Assembly: GCF_000744815.1 (NCBI RefSeq)
Contig: NZ_JQMQ01000005.1
Location: forward strand, 1,124,055 to 1,188,054
Source: Phaeacidiphilus oryzae TH49
GTDB taxonomy: Bacteria > Actinomycetota > Actinomycetes > Streptomycetales > Streptomycetaceae
Length of the DNA stretch: 64,000 nt
Direction of reading: 5' to 3'
The notes beneath the pieces are model-generated. The model was not told the origin of the DNA. It saw only the letters and a program-made list of their open reading frames with translations, and did no database searches. The number at the start of each line of letters is the position of its first letter. Positions within the stretch are counted from its first letter, which is position 1. This document shows, in pieces, positions 1-8,166 of the stretch. The translations under genes were made by a program, and so were the position numbers.

Positions 1-193
1 GCGGACTGCGGTGCGGTCTGCGGGAGCGCTCCCGCAGACCGTCGAGGCCCTCCTTCAGATAGCGGTTCCGCCATCGGTGGAGGGACTGCCGGGACACCCC
101 GTAGCGGTCCGCCACCTGGGACACCGGCGCCCCGGCGATGATCTCCATGACAGCGCGGTAGCGGTGGTCCGCGCTGAACGTCGACTCCCCCAT
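1..193 (-). CDS. IS481-type transposase, N-terminal fragment (runs off left edge)
   Basis: The 64 visible codons begin MGESTFSADHRYRAVMEI and contain a helix-turn-helix with a SQVADRYGVSRQSLHRW core, followed by the GLDGLRERSRRPH segment usual for the N-terminus of IS481/IS3-like DDE transposases. This part binds DNA; the catalytic DDE domain would lie outside the window. The ATG at 193 is chosen because it opens the conserved N-terminus. The gene points away from the peptide cluster at 582. Whether the element is intact cannot be judged. It could also be a stand-alone HTH protein, but the sequence fits the transposase family better. Confidence 0.75.
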   Translation of the reverse strand, partial: MGESTFSADHRYRAVMEIIAGAPVSQVADRYGVSRQSLHRWRNRYLKEGLDGLRERSRRPHRSP

Positions 194-581
194 ACACACT
201 CCCCGATGTGCGTTCGCCACTTGGCTGGTGGAGCCCGCGCGTCCGCCCCGCCGCCTGGGTGTCGCGGGAGAGGCGGAGGCGCTGCCCTTTACGCCAGGGA
301 CCTGTGTAGACGCTGAGGGGTTTCGCTGCCGTCTCCGTCTCAGTGGTCGGATGGGGCGCCGGAGACCGGCGGGTGTCCCGGCGGGTGTCACGGCGGGTGT
401 CCCGGCACGTTCCGTGACATATGGGCGGGGTACGCGGCCGGCACTCCTGCGACAGCGGTGAGACGGCGACCGGCCATCCCCGCCCTCGGGTTCGATTGAC
501 GGGAGCACGTCGCCTGAGGTGGGCTTCTGCCCGGTCCGGACGATCGATCCGGGCCGTGCAGAAGAAACGGGAGGGCAAGAA
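194..581. other. Intergenic region upstream of the peptide gene
   Basis: 388 bases separate the transposase start from the peptide gene. I see no credible gene. The stretch holds a three-unit tandem repeat (367-402) and a TTGACG hexamer at 496-501 that could be a -35 box, but no good -10 element follows at the normal distance. The promoter for the peptide operon is probably here and is not resolved by eye. Confidence 0.5.
367..402. repeat. 12-bp tandem repeat, three units
   Basis: Three consecutive copies of CGGCGGGTGTC plus C or A lie at 367-378, 379-390 and 391-402; only the twelfth base varies. The array is noncoding and about 180 bases before the peptide gene. It may be simple replication slippage or a repeated protein-binding site. 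Confidence 0.75.
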
Positions 582-728
582 ATGGAAGAGAGCTTCTCGT
601 TGTCGCCCGAGGAGATCGAGGTCGACCGGCCGCCGCTGGCCACGGCCGAGTTCGTCATCTCGGACAACGACCCGAGCGACCCGGTCGTCGTCATCTCGGA
701 CAACGACCCGTCCGACCCGGTCATCTGA
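582..728 (+). CDS. Putative RiPP precursor peptide with duplicated core
   Basis: This 48-codon gene has a strong ribosome site (GGGAGGG, 6 bases before ATG 582). Residues 1-23 (start MEESFSLSPEEIEV) look like an acidic leader. Residues 24-47 are two copies of one 12-residue unit, FVISDNDPSDPV and VVISDNDPSDPV, followed by a final Ile. The gene ends 4 bases before a JmjC oxygenase gene that has no ribosome site of its own, which argues for translational coupling. Acidic leader, repeated core and adjacent modifying enzyme are typical of ribosomally synthesised and post-translationally modified peptides. Asp, Asn and Pro in the core are known substrate residues for 2-oxoglutarate oxygenases. I do not recognise it as a named class. 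Its function as a precursor is inferred from context. Confidence 0.75.
   Translation: MEESFSLSPEEIEVDRPPLATAEFVISDNDPSDPVVVISDNDPSDPVI
651..722 (+). repeat. 36-bp tandem duplication encoding the two core units
   Basis: Bases 651-686 and 687-722 match at 33 of 36 positions. The differences change the first codon (ttc to gtc) and swap a Ser codon (agc to tcc) without changing the residue. A recent in-frame duplication of a core segment is a familiar way for RiPP precursors to carry several product copies. Confidence 0.85.
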
Positions 729-732
729 TCGA

Positions 733-1962
733 ATGACGGTCACGCACGAGCGTGGGAAGGCCGCGTCCGCGGCGCGGCCTTCCCTCGACCTCATCCGACT
801 GCTGCGCCCCATGGACCCCGAGGTCTTCCGGCGGGACTACTGGGAGCGCAAGCCCCTGGTCCTCCACCGCGAGGACCCCGACTACTACGCGGACCCGCTG
901 ACCCTGCGGGACGTCGACCACATTCTCGCCACCTCCAGCCTCCGGTCCTCCGACCTTCGGCTGGTCGTGCGGGGCAGGGAGATCCCGCTTTCCGAACTGG
1001 TGACCGCCGGCACCGGCGGGCCCGCCAACGGACTCGAGGTCCTCTACGACCAGTACCGCAGCGGCTCCACCGTGGTCTTCAAGTTCCTCCACGAACGCTG
1101 GGAGCCACTGGCCGCGATGTGCCGGGGGCTGTCCGCCGAGTTCAGCGCTCTCTTCCAGGCCAACGCCTATCTCACTCCGGCCGGGGCGCAGGGGCTGACC
1201 ACCCACCACGACACCCACGACGTCTTCGTCCTGCAGATCTCCGGTTCGAAGCACTGGCGGCTGTACGACTCGCAGGTCGAACTGCCGCTGCAGTCCCAGC
1301 CGTTCGCCCGCCCGGCGGACGGCCCCGGCGCCCCGGTGCGGGAGTTCGACCTCCGGGCCGGCGACCTGATGTACATGCCGCGGGGCACGGTGCACGACGC
1401 CACCTCCAACGAGGAGGCCTCGCTGCATCTGACCGTCGGCGTCCTTCCGGTGCTCTACGCCACCCTGGTCCGGGAGGCGGTCGAGCAGGCGCTGCGGGAG
1501 GACGTCCGGTTCCGCCGGGCGCTGCCGCCCGGCTTCGCCCGGGACCCCGAGCTGCGGGCGGAGGCCGGACGGCGGCTGGCCGAACTCCTCGGCGAGCTGG
1601 CCGGCGCGGGCGACCCGGCCGAGCTGGTGGACCGGGCGGTCAGCCGGGCCATGGCGGGTCGCCAACCCGTGCTCGGCGGCCATCTGGTGGACCTGGAGCG
1701 GCTCCGCGAGCTGGGCCCGGACTCCGGCCTGCGGCGCCGGCGGGATCTGCTGTGGCAGCTCGCGGTGGACGAGGCCGGAGTGCGGCTGGAATTCCACGGA
1801 AAGGTGCTGCGCTTCCCGGCGAGGGTGCACGAGGACGTGCGGTTCGTGGCCGAGGCCGAAGCCGAGTTCACCGCACGCGACCTGCCGAGCGGGCTGGACG
1901 CCGAGGGCCGTCTGGTGCTGCTCCGCCGGCTGGTCCGGGAGGGGCTGCTCACCCTCGTCTGA
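733..1962 (+). CDS. JmjC/cupin-4 2-oxoglutarate-Fe(II) oxygenase, probable peptide hydroxylase
   Basis: The 409-residue protein resembles the cupin_4/JmjC family of ribosomal oxygenases (YcfD, MINA53, NO66). An N-terminal element with DPEVFRRDYWERKPLVLHR leads into the double-stranded beta-helix. The Fe(II) ligands are visible as H158-x-D160 in THHDTHDVFVLQISG and H221 in YMPRGTVHD. The C-terminal third is helical and winged-helix-like, as in ribosomal oxygenases. ATG 733 follows the peptide stop at 728 without its own ribosome site, so expression is probably coupled to it. Known relatives hydroxylate ribosomal proteins. The coupling suggests that here the repeated D/N/P peptide is the substrate, which is an inference; a housekeeping ribosomal role remains possible. 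Confidence 0.85.
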   Translation: MTVTHERGKAASAARPSLDLIRLLRPMDPEVFRRDYWERKPLVLHREDPDYYADPLTLRDVDHILATSSLRSSDLRLVVRGREIPLSELVTAGTGGPANGLEVLYDQYRSGSTVVFKFLHERWEPLAAMCRGLSAEFSALFQANAYLTPAGAQGLTTHHDTHDVFVLQISGSKHWRLYDSQVELPLQSQPFARPADGPGAPVREFDLRAGDLMYMPRGTVHDATSNEEASLHLTVGVLPVLYATLVREAVEQALREDVRFRRALPPGFARDPELRAEAGRRLAELLGELAGAGDPAELVDRAVSRAMAGRQPVLGGHLVDLERLRELGPDSGLRRRRDLLWQLAVDEAGVRLEFHGKVLRFPARVHEDVRFVAEAEAEFTARDLPSGLDAEGRLVLLRRLVREGLLTLV

Positions 1963-1996
1963 CGGGCCCGCCGTCTCCGGCTCGTCCGAGGCGGCG

Positions 1997-3922
1997 TCAG
2001 ACATCGGAACCGGCGGGCCGGGCGGCCGGGGATCCCAGGGTCCCCGGCCGCCCGGCCGACCCGTCCGCGGCCCCCGCGCCCGCCGCCCCCGCCGCGGGCT
2101 CGAAGCGCCCGCCCAGATACCGGGAGAGGAACCGCTCGGCCGCCGCATAGAAGGCGAGGCGGTTCCGGGGGCGTACGAACCCGTGGCCCTCGTCCGGGAA
2201 GAGGAGGTACTCATGGGGCACCCCGTTGCGCCGCATCGCGGCCACCACCTGCTCGGACTCCTCCTGCCGCACCCGTGGGTCGTTGGCGCCCTGGGCGACC
2301 AGCACCGGGATGCGGATCCGGTCCACCGCGGACAGCGGCGAGCGGGCGCGCAGCAGTTCGCCGTCCACCGCCGGATCGCCGATCCTGCGATGCAGGGTGT
2401 TCAGCATGGGGCCCCAGGTGGCCGGCACCGAGTTGATGAAGGTCCGCAGGTCGGAGGGGGCCGCCACGGCCACCGCGCAGCGGAAGGCGTCCGGGCTGAA
2501 CGCGGCTCCGGCGAGCGCCGCGTAGCCGCCGTACGAGCCGCCGTAGACGGCCACCCGGTCGGGGTCCACCACTCCCGCGGCGACCAGGTGGGCGATCGCG
2601 TCATGGAGATCGTCCTGCATGGCCGCGCCCCATTCGCGGTCCCCCGCGTTGACGAAGCGCTTCCCGTAGCCGGTCGAACCGCGGAAGTTGACCTGTACGC
2701 AGAGGTAGCCGCGGTTCGCCAGCCACTGCGGCTCGGCCCGGAAGCCCCACACATCGCGGGTCCACGGGCCGCCGTGGACGCAGAGCACCGCGGGCAGCGC
2801 CCGCCGCTCCTGGTCCGGCGGGAAGGTGAGGTAGCCGCGCACGGCGAGGCCGTCCCGGGCGGTGAAGGAGAACGGCTCCATCCGGGCCAGGCGGTACTCC
2901 GCCAGCTCCGGCAGGTGGCTGAAGAGGGAGACCAGGCGCCGTTCCGCGCGGTCGAAGACGCAGTAGGCGGCCGGGCCGTCGTCGGTGTTGTACTGCACCA
3001 GCCAGTTGCGGTCGGCGTCGTCCCGGGTCAGCACCGACAGGTCGCCGGGGGCCTGCCCGGCGAGCCAGGCGAAGTCCTCGGCCAGCGCCGGGTCGAGGAC
3101 CTCCAGATCGCCGCGCTCGCGCCGGACCAGGACGAACTGGGCGTCCCCTGCGAAGGGGGCGGTGCCCACCCCCACCACGTCGAACTCGGGGTCCTCGTAG
3201 CGGACTTCGGTCTTCCCGCCGGCCGTGTCCACGGAGAGCAGCCGAGCGGTCTCGGAGTCCCGCGAGGAGAGGAGCAGCAGGGAGAGGCCGTCCGCGGTGA
3301 GCCCGATCGGGCGGGTGGTCGCCTCGTCCTCCGGGCCCACGGTGTGCACCGCCCGCCAGGAGGAGCCCTCCCGGAGGAGGATCTCACTGCCCCCGTCCGG
3401 CAGCGGACGCACCGCGCCGGCCGCGCCCAGGGCGGCGTCCGGTATCCAGCGGGAGAAGCCCTCGTTGGTGGCCTCCTCGGTGAGCCGGCCGGTCTCCAGA
3501 TCGATGCGGTAGGCGTCGTGGAGGTCCCGGCGGCGGAGGTTGAGGCCGACCAGCACGGTGCCCGGGGCGTGCCGGCTGAGTCCGGAGATCCGGGCCTGGA
3601 CGCCGGGGAAGGGGGTCAGGTCGCGGGGGGTGCCCTCGGCCGGGTCGACCGCGTAGAGCCGGGTGTTCTCGTCGCCGTCGCGGTCCTGCAGCCAGAGGAG
3701 GTGGCGGCCGTCGTGCGCCCAGGCGAAGGCGCGCACCCCGCGGCCCCGGTCGTCGGTGACCGGACGGTAGTCGCCCTCCCGCCAGGGGCCCGCCCAGACG
3801 TTGAGGACGCCGTCCCTGGGCGCCAGGAAGGCGATTCTCGCCCCGTCCGGGGAGAGCGCGGGGCTCATCCGCGCCGGGTTGCCGAAGAGCACCTCACGGG
3901 GAATCAGCTGAGCGTCCGTCAC
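1997..3922 (-). CDS. S9 family prolyl-oligopeptidase-like serine peptidase
   Basis: The 641-residue protein has an N-terminal beta-propeller (about 15-350) and a C-terminal alpha/beta-hydrolase domain. The catalytic triad is recognisable: Ser463 in GGSYGGYAAL, Asp548 in GANDPRV and His580 in DEGHGF; HGGPW gives the oxyanion region. There is no signal peptide, so it should act in the cytoplasm, on peptides small enough to enter the propeller. It starts at GTG 3922 and is convergent with the oxygenase (34-base gap) and divergent from the ABC gene (32-base gap). S9 enzymes often cut after Pro, and the neighbouring peptide core has Asp-Pro twice per repeat, so it may trim or degrade that product. 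The last 30 residues are Ala/Gly-rich and probably unstructured. Confidence 0.9.
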   Translation of the reverse strand: MTDAQLIPREVLFGNPARMSPALSPDGARIAFLAPRDGVLNVWAGPWREGDYRPVTDDRGRGVRAFAWAHDGRHLLWLQDRDGDENTRLYAVDPAEGTPRDLTPFPGVQARISGLSRHAPGTVLVGLNLRRRDLHDAYRIDLETGRLTEEATNEGFSRWIPDAALGAAGAVRPLPDGGSEILLREGSSWRAVHTVGPEDEATTRPIGLTADGLSLLLLSSRDSETARLLSVDTAGGKTEVRYEDPEFDVVGVGTAPFAGDAQFVLVRRERGDLEVLDPALAEDFAWLAGQAPGDLSVLTRDDADRNWLVQYNTDDGPAAYCVFDRAERRLVSLFSHLPELAEYRLARMEPFSFTARDGLAVRGYLTFPPDQERRALPAVLCVHGGPWTRDVWGFRAEPQWLANRGYLCVQVNFRGSTGYGKRFVNAGDREWGAAMQDDLHDAIAHLVAAGVVDPDRVAVYGGSYGGYAALAGAAFSPDAFRCAVAVAAPSDLRTFINSVPATWGPMLNTLHRRIGDPAVDGELLRARSPLSAVDRIRIPVLVAQGANDPRVRQEESEQVVAAMRRNGVPHEYLLFPDEGHGFVRPRNRLAFYAAAERFLSRYLGGRFEPAAGAAGAGAADGSAGRPGTLGSPAARPAGSDV

Positions 3923-3954
3923 GTCTCGTACCTCGTTCCTTCTCGGGAGATCTG

Positions 3955-6096
3955 ATGCAACCGGTCCAGATCCTGCACACCTCGGGCGTGGCCTCCTCCG
4001 GCGGAAGCGGGCTCAGCGGTCCGATCGACCTCGGTGAGCCGGACCGGGACCGGGGCCGGCCGGCCGCCCGCGGCCTGCGGGAACGGCTGGCCCGGAGCGC
4101 TGCCTCGGCGGCCGCCACGGCGGTCGGCTTCGGCCGGGTGTTCGCGCTGGTGTGGCGGGCGGGGCCGGGGCTGACCCTGGCACTGGGCGCGGCCACCGTG
4201 CTGACCGGCCTGGTCCCGGCCGCGGTGGCGGTCACCGGCCGGGCACTGATCAACACGGTGGTCCGGGCCGTCGACCTGAGGGCCCGCCACCTGCCCGACC
4301 GGGTGCCGATGGACCTGCGCTTCCCGTGGGGAACCGCGCATGTCGCCCCGCTCCCGGCGGTGACCGCGGTGCTGGTGCTCGCCGTCGCCCAGTTCGGCGT
4401 CTACGCGCTGAGCACGGTCTGCGGAACGGTCCGGAGCATCACCCAGCAACTGCTCCAGGAGAAGGCCGCGCAGAGCGTCCAGCTGCGGGTGATGGAGCAC
4501 ACCGGCCGTCTCGACCTGCCGTTCTTCGAGGGGGCCCGCTCCTACGACCTGATCCGGCAGGCGCAGCAGGAGGCCTCCACCCGGCCGGTGACGATGATCG
4601 GCGGCGCCTTCAACCTGGTGCAGACCGGGATCACCTTCGTCGGCATGGCGGCACTGCTGCTCGGCCTCAGCCCCTGGCTGGCCCTGGTGGCGCTGCTCGC
4701 GCCGGTGCCCGCCTTCGTCTCGGACGCCCGCTACGGCATGCGCGGGTTCCTGCTGGCGCTGTGGACCTCGCCGGTGCGCCGCCGGATGGAGTACCTGTCC
4801 CGGCTGGTCACCACGGACACCTACGCCAAGGAGGTCAAGGTCTTCGGTCTGGCGCCGTATCTCACCGAGCGGTACCGGCTGCTCGGCGCCGCCTCGTACC
4901 GGCGGCTCCGCGCGACGGTGACCCGGCGCTATCTGGCCGGCGGAGCCTGGAACTCGGTGACGGTGCTGGCGGGTGCGGCGACCTACCTCTATGTGGCGAT
5001 GGCCGCGGTGACCGGTCGCCTCTCGCTCGGCGACCTCACCCTCTACACCGCCGCCGCGACCTCGCTGCAGGCCGCGGTGCAGGGCATCTTCCAGGGCCTG
5101 AGCGGGATGTACGAGAACAACCTCTACCTCGACAAGCTGTACGAGCTGCTGTCCGTCCCGGTCGCCGGCGCGGACTCCGCACCGGTGCCGCTGCCCAGTC
5201 CGCTGCGCGGCCACATCGTCTTCGAGAACGTCTCCTTCCGGTATCCGGGCAGCACCGCGTACGCCCTGCGCGAGGTCTGCTTCGAGATCCTCCCGGGGCA
5301 GACCCTGGCAGTGGTCGGCCAGAACGGAGCGGGAAAGTCCACTCTGGTCAAGCTGCTCTGCCGGCTCTACGAGCCCGCGGAGGGCCGGATCCTGCTGGAC
5401 GGCACCGACATCCGGGCGTACGACCCGGAGGAACTGCGGTCCGTCGTCGGAGCGCTCTTCCAGGACTTCGTCAGCTACCAGGCCACGGCCGCCGAGAACA
5501 TCGGCCTCGGCCAGGTGCAGCGGCTGGCGGACTGCGACCGGCCGGAGGGGATGGCGGAGATCGAGCGCGCGGCCCGCCGGGCCGGCGCCGACGCACTGCT
5601 GGCGGGCCTGCCCGAGGGGTACCGCACGGCGCTCGGCAAGTGGTTCGCCGACGGGGTCGAGCTCTCCGGGGGTCAGTGGCAGAAGGTGGCGCTGGCGCGG
5701 GCCTTCCTGCGGGACGAGGCCGCACTGCTGGTGCTGGACGAGCCGACCTCCGCGCTGGACGCCGAGGCCGAGCACGAACTCTTCACCCGGTTGGGCGAGT
5801 TGGCCCGGGGCCGGACCACGATCTACATCTCCCACCGGTTCTCCACCGTCCGCCGGGCGGACCGGATCCTGCTGCTGGAGGACGGCCGGGCGGCCGAACA
5901 GGGCACCCATGACGAACTGATGGCCCTGGAGGGCGGGCACTACGCCCGGCTCTTCGCCCTGCAGGCCGCCGGCTACCTCTCCGGCCCGGCCGACGAGGCA
6001 GCCGGCAACGGCAGTGCGAACGGCACCGCGAACGCCGTCAAGGAGGCGAAGATCGCCGCCGCGCTCGCCGCGAAGGGCCTCTCCCGGCGGGGCTGA
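3955..6096 (+). CDS. ABC exporter, fused membrane and ATPase domains
   Basis: The 713-residue half-transporter has a polar N-terminus of about 55 residues, a six-helix membrane domain (about 60-370) and an ATPase domain with Walker A GQNGAGKST (about 453-461), signature LSGGQ (about 569-573), Walker [13 protein letters not shown] (about 588-599) and H-loop ISHR. This is the exporter (type IV) architecture found in lantibiotic, lasso and other peptide clusters. No C39 peptidase domain is present, so leader cleavage would need another enzyme. ATG 3955 is preceded by GGGAGA. The gene diverges from the S9 peptidase over 32 bases, implying overlapping promoters. Export of the processed peptide is inferred from the neighbourhood. 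Confidence 0.88.
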   Translation: MQPVQILHTSGVASSGGSGLSGPIDLGEPDRDRGRPAARGLRERLARSAASAAATAVGFGRVFALVWRAGPGLTLALGAATVLTGLVPAAVAVTGRALINTVVRAVDLRARHLPDRVPMDLRFPWGTAHVAPLPAVTAVLVLAVAQFGVYALSTVCGTVRSITQQLLQEKAAQSVQLRVMEHTGRLDLPFFEGARSYDLIRQAQQEASTRPVTMIGGAFNLVQTGITFVGMAALLLGLSPWLALVALLAPVPAFVSDARYGMRGFLLALWTSPVRRRMEYLSRLVTTDTYAKEVKVFGLAPYLTERYRLLGAASYRRLRATVTRRYLAGGAWNSVTVLAGAATYLYVAMAAVTGRLSLGDLTLYTAAATSLQAAVQGIFQGLSGMYENNLYLDKLYELLSVPVAGADSAPVPLPSPLRGHIVFENVSFRYPGSTAYALREVCFEILPGQTLAVVGQNGAGKSTLVKLLCRLYEPAEGRILLDGTDIRAYDPEELRSVVGALFQDFVSYQATAAENIGLGQVQRLADCDRPEGMAEIERAARRAGADALLAGLPEGYRTALGKWFADGVELSGGQWQKVALARAFLRDEAALLVLDEPTSALDAEAEHELFTRLGELARGRTTIYISHRFSTVRRADRILLLEDGRAAEQGTHDELMALEGGHYARLFALQAAGYLSGPADEAAGNGSANGTANAVKEAKIAAALAAKGLSRRG

Positions 6097-6110
6097 CCGC
6101 CGGCCGCCCG

Positions 6111-7355
6111 TCATACCCGGATCTCGGTTCGCGTCGGGCGGGCCGGCTCCACGGCTCCGGCCGCCGGGAGGGTGGCGCGTACCGTGAGGCCGCCCAGCGG
6201 TCCCGGCTCGGCGGTCACCGTGCCGCCGTGGGCGGTGGCGATCGACCGGACGATGGACAGCCCGAGCCCCGCGGAGAACCCCAACTCGGCCGCGGGGCCG
6301 CTCGGTTCACTGCGCGGGCCGAGCCGCCGGAAGGGCTCGAAGAGTTCGGCGACCCGGTCGGCGGGGACCACGGGACCGGTGTTGGAGACGGTGAGCACCC
6401 CGCCGGAGGAGACCGAGGCGTGCACCTGCCCGCCGGGGATGTTGTAGCGGATCGCGTTGTGCAGCAGGTTGAGCGCCAACTGGGTGAGGAGCACCCGGTC
6501 CCCGTTCACCGGCGCCGGCACGGCGGTCTCCGCGCGGAGGGCGAGACCGCAGGCCGCCGCGACGGAGCGGCACTGCTCGACGGCGTCCCGCAGCACCTCG
6601 GCCAGGTCCAGCCTGCTGCGGGTGGTGAGCCCCCGGTCGCCGCCGGCCAGCATCAGCAGGCCCTCGATCAGCCGCTCGCTCCGCCGGTTGGCGTCCAGCA
6701 GTTCGCGCTGGACCTGGGGGATGTCCTCCGGCGCGGCCCGACCGAGCCGGATCTGGATCGCCGCCCGCTGCACGGCCAGCGGGGTGCGCAGTTCGTGCGA
6801 GGCGTGGGCGATGAACCGGCGCTGGCTGTCGAAGGCGGTGTGCAGCCGGTCCAGCATGTCGTCGAAGGTGTCGGCGAGGGCCCGGAGTTCGTCCTCGGGG
6901 CCGTCCAGGGCGATCCGCTCGTGGAGGTTCTCCCAGGAGAGCCGGCGGGCCGTCTCGGTGATCCGGTGCAGCGGGCGGAGCACCCGGCCGGAGATCCACC
7001 AGGCGAGCAGCACGGACAGGCCGAGGGCCACCGACAGGGCGACCGCCGAGTCCAGCAGCAGCTGGTGGAGGGTCGTGCTGCTCAACCGCAGCGCCAGATC
7101 GCGGATCTGGTCGGCGGTCAGCGAGGCGGCCGACCGGCCGGGGAACGCCGACTTCGGGACGACCGTGACGTTGACCGACCTCGCGCCGACCGTACTGCCG
7201 CCCACCGTGTCCACCACGGTCATCCTCGCGTGCTGGACGATGCTCTGCCGGCACAGCAGGTAGACGAGCGCGAGCAGCCCCGCCCCGGCGGCGAAGAACA
7301 ACCCGCCGTACACCGCGGTCAGGGTCAGCCGCACCGAGCGGCGGCGCCTGCTCAT
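6111..7355 (-). CDS. Sensor histidine kinase, HAMP-HisKA-HATPase
   Basis: This 414-residue membrane kinase has transmembrane segments at about 12-34 and 99-121 flanking a short extracytoplasmic loop, then HAMP. The HisKA domain carries phospho-acceptor His187 in FIAHASHELRTPL. The ATPase domain shows an N-box (NLLHNAIRYN) and a G-box (GLGLSIVRS). Its ATG overlaps the stop of the response regulator in an ATGA, so the two form one operon. The small sensor loop points to a signal at or in the membrane. It diverges from the lipoprotein / adaptor / ABC operon at 8167, the likely target. Confidence 0.92.
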   Translation of the reverse strand: MSRRRRSVRLTLTAVYGGLFFAAGAGLLALVYLLCRQSIVQHARMTVVDTVGGSTVGARSVNVTVVPKSAFPGRSAASLTADQIRDLALRLSSTTLHQLLLDSAVALSVALGLSVLLAWWISGRVLRPLHRITETARRLSWENLHERIALDGPEDELRALADTFDDMLDRLHTAFDSQRRFIAHASHELRTPLAVQRAAIQIRLGRAAPEDIPQVQRELLDANRRSERLIEGLLMLAGGDRGLTTRSRLDLAEVLRDAVEQCRSVAAACGLALRAETAVPAPVNGDRVLLTQLALNLLHNAIRYNIPGGQVHASVSSGGVLTVSNTGPVVPADRVAELFEPFRRLGPRSEPSGPAAELGFSAGLGLSIVRSIATAHGGTVTAEPGPLGGLTVRATLPAAGAVEPARPTRTEIRV

Positions 7356-8026
7356 GAGGCGTCCTCCGGGACGGGGATGAGGTAGCCGGCGCCCGGCACG
7401 GTCTGGATCAGCGGGGGCTCGCCCAGCTTGGCCCGCAGCTTGCTCATGGCGATCCGGACCGCGTTGGTGAAGAGGTCGGTGTTCTCGTCCCACGCCCGCT
7501 CCAGCAGTTCCTCGGCGCTGACCACCGCTCCCCGGGCGGCCATCAGCTCGCGGAGCACCGCGAACTCCTTGGGGGAGAGCCGCAGATGGCGGCCGTCCCG
7601 GGAGACCTGCCGGCGCGCCTGGTCCAGCACCAGGCCGCCGTTGACCAGCACCGGCGGCAGGGCGCGGGTCGAGCGCCGGGCCAGGGCCAGGACCCGGGCC
7701 ACCAGTTCCTCGTAGTCGAAGGGCTTGCCCAGGTAGTCGTCGGCGCCCAGGGTCAGCCCCTCCACCACGTCCCCGGTCCCGGTGTACGCGGTGAGCATCA
7801 GCACCCGCGTGCGGGACCCCGAGCGGACCAGCTCGCGGCAGACGTCGTCGCCGTGGGTCCCCGGCAGGTCCCGGTCCAGCACCAGCACGTCGTAGTCGTT
7901 CACCATCAGCCGCTCGAGCGCGGTGTCGCCGTCCAGGGCCACGTCCACGGCCATGGCGCAGGCGCGCAGCCCCTCGGCCACCAGCTCGGCCAGGACCGCC
8001 TCGTCGTCGGTCACCAGTACCCGCAT
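7352..8026 (-). CDS. OmpR/PhoB-type response regulator
   Basis: The 224-residue regulator has a receiver domain (acidic pair D7-D8, phospho-acceptor D51 in VLVLDRDLPG, Lys in LGKPFDY) and a C-terminal winged helix (LRLSPKEFAVLREL to VPGAGYLI). The start at 8026 is chosen because GGGGGAGG lies just before it; longer in-frame starts lack this site. It overlaps the kinase gene by 4 bases. It lies about 140 bases from the divergent lipoprotein gene and probably controls both transcripts from the shared spacer. Confidence 0.93.
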   Translation of the reverse strand: MRVLVTDDEAVLAELVAEGLRACAMAVDVALDGDTALERLMVNDYDVLVLDRDLPGTHGDDVCRELVRSGSRTRVLMLTAYTGTGDVVEGLTLGADDYLGKPFDYEELVARVLALARRSTRALPPVLVNGGLVLDQARRQVSRDGRHLRLSPKEFAVLRELMAARGAVVSAEELLERAWDENTDLFTNAVRIAMSKLRAKLGEPPLIQTVPGAGYLIPVPEDAS

Positions 8027-8166
8027 CCAGCCTCCCCCTTCCTTCCAAGGTCCTACCGGCTCGGGCCTTTCGCCGCCGTATCTGCAACCGGAGACGTCCC
8101 CGCAACCTGCCACCCACTACACCGGAGCTCGACACGACCTCGGCGAAGCGAAGGCAGGACCCCCAC

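Noticed and set aside
480-510. tRNA-like GGTTCGATTG near 489
   Set aside because: No acceptor, anticodon or D arms can be drawn around it.
733-1962. Treating the JmjC protein simply as a ribosomal-protein hydroxylase
   Set aside because: Sequence alone allows it, but the 4-base link to the repeated-core peptide and the nearby peptidase and exporter favour a peptide-specific role; kept as the alternative.
2183-3955. Long plus-strand ORF (590 codons)
   Set aside because: It is antisense to the S9 peptidase, whose catalytic triad and beta-propeller are clear; the translation is Arg/Gly/His-rich and has no domain pattern.
3919-6114. Long minus-strand ORF (731 codons)
   Set aside because: It is antisense to the ABC exporter, which has all ATPase motifs; the ORF is an artefact of high GC.
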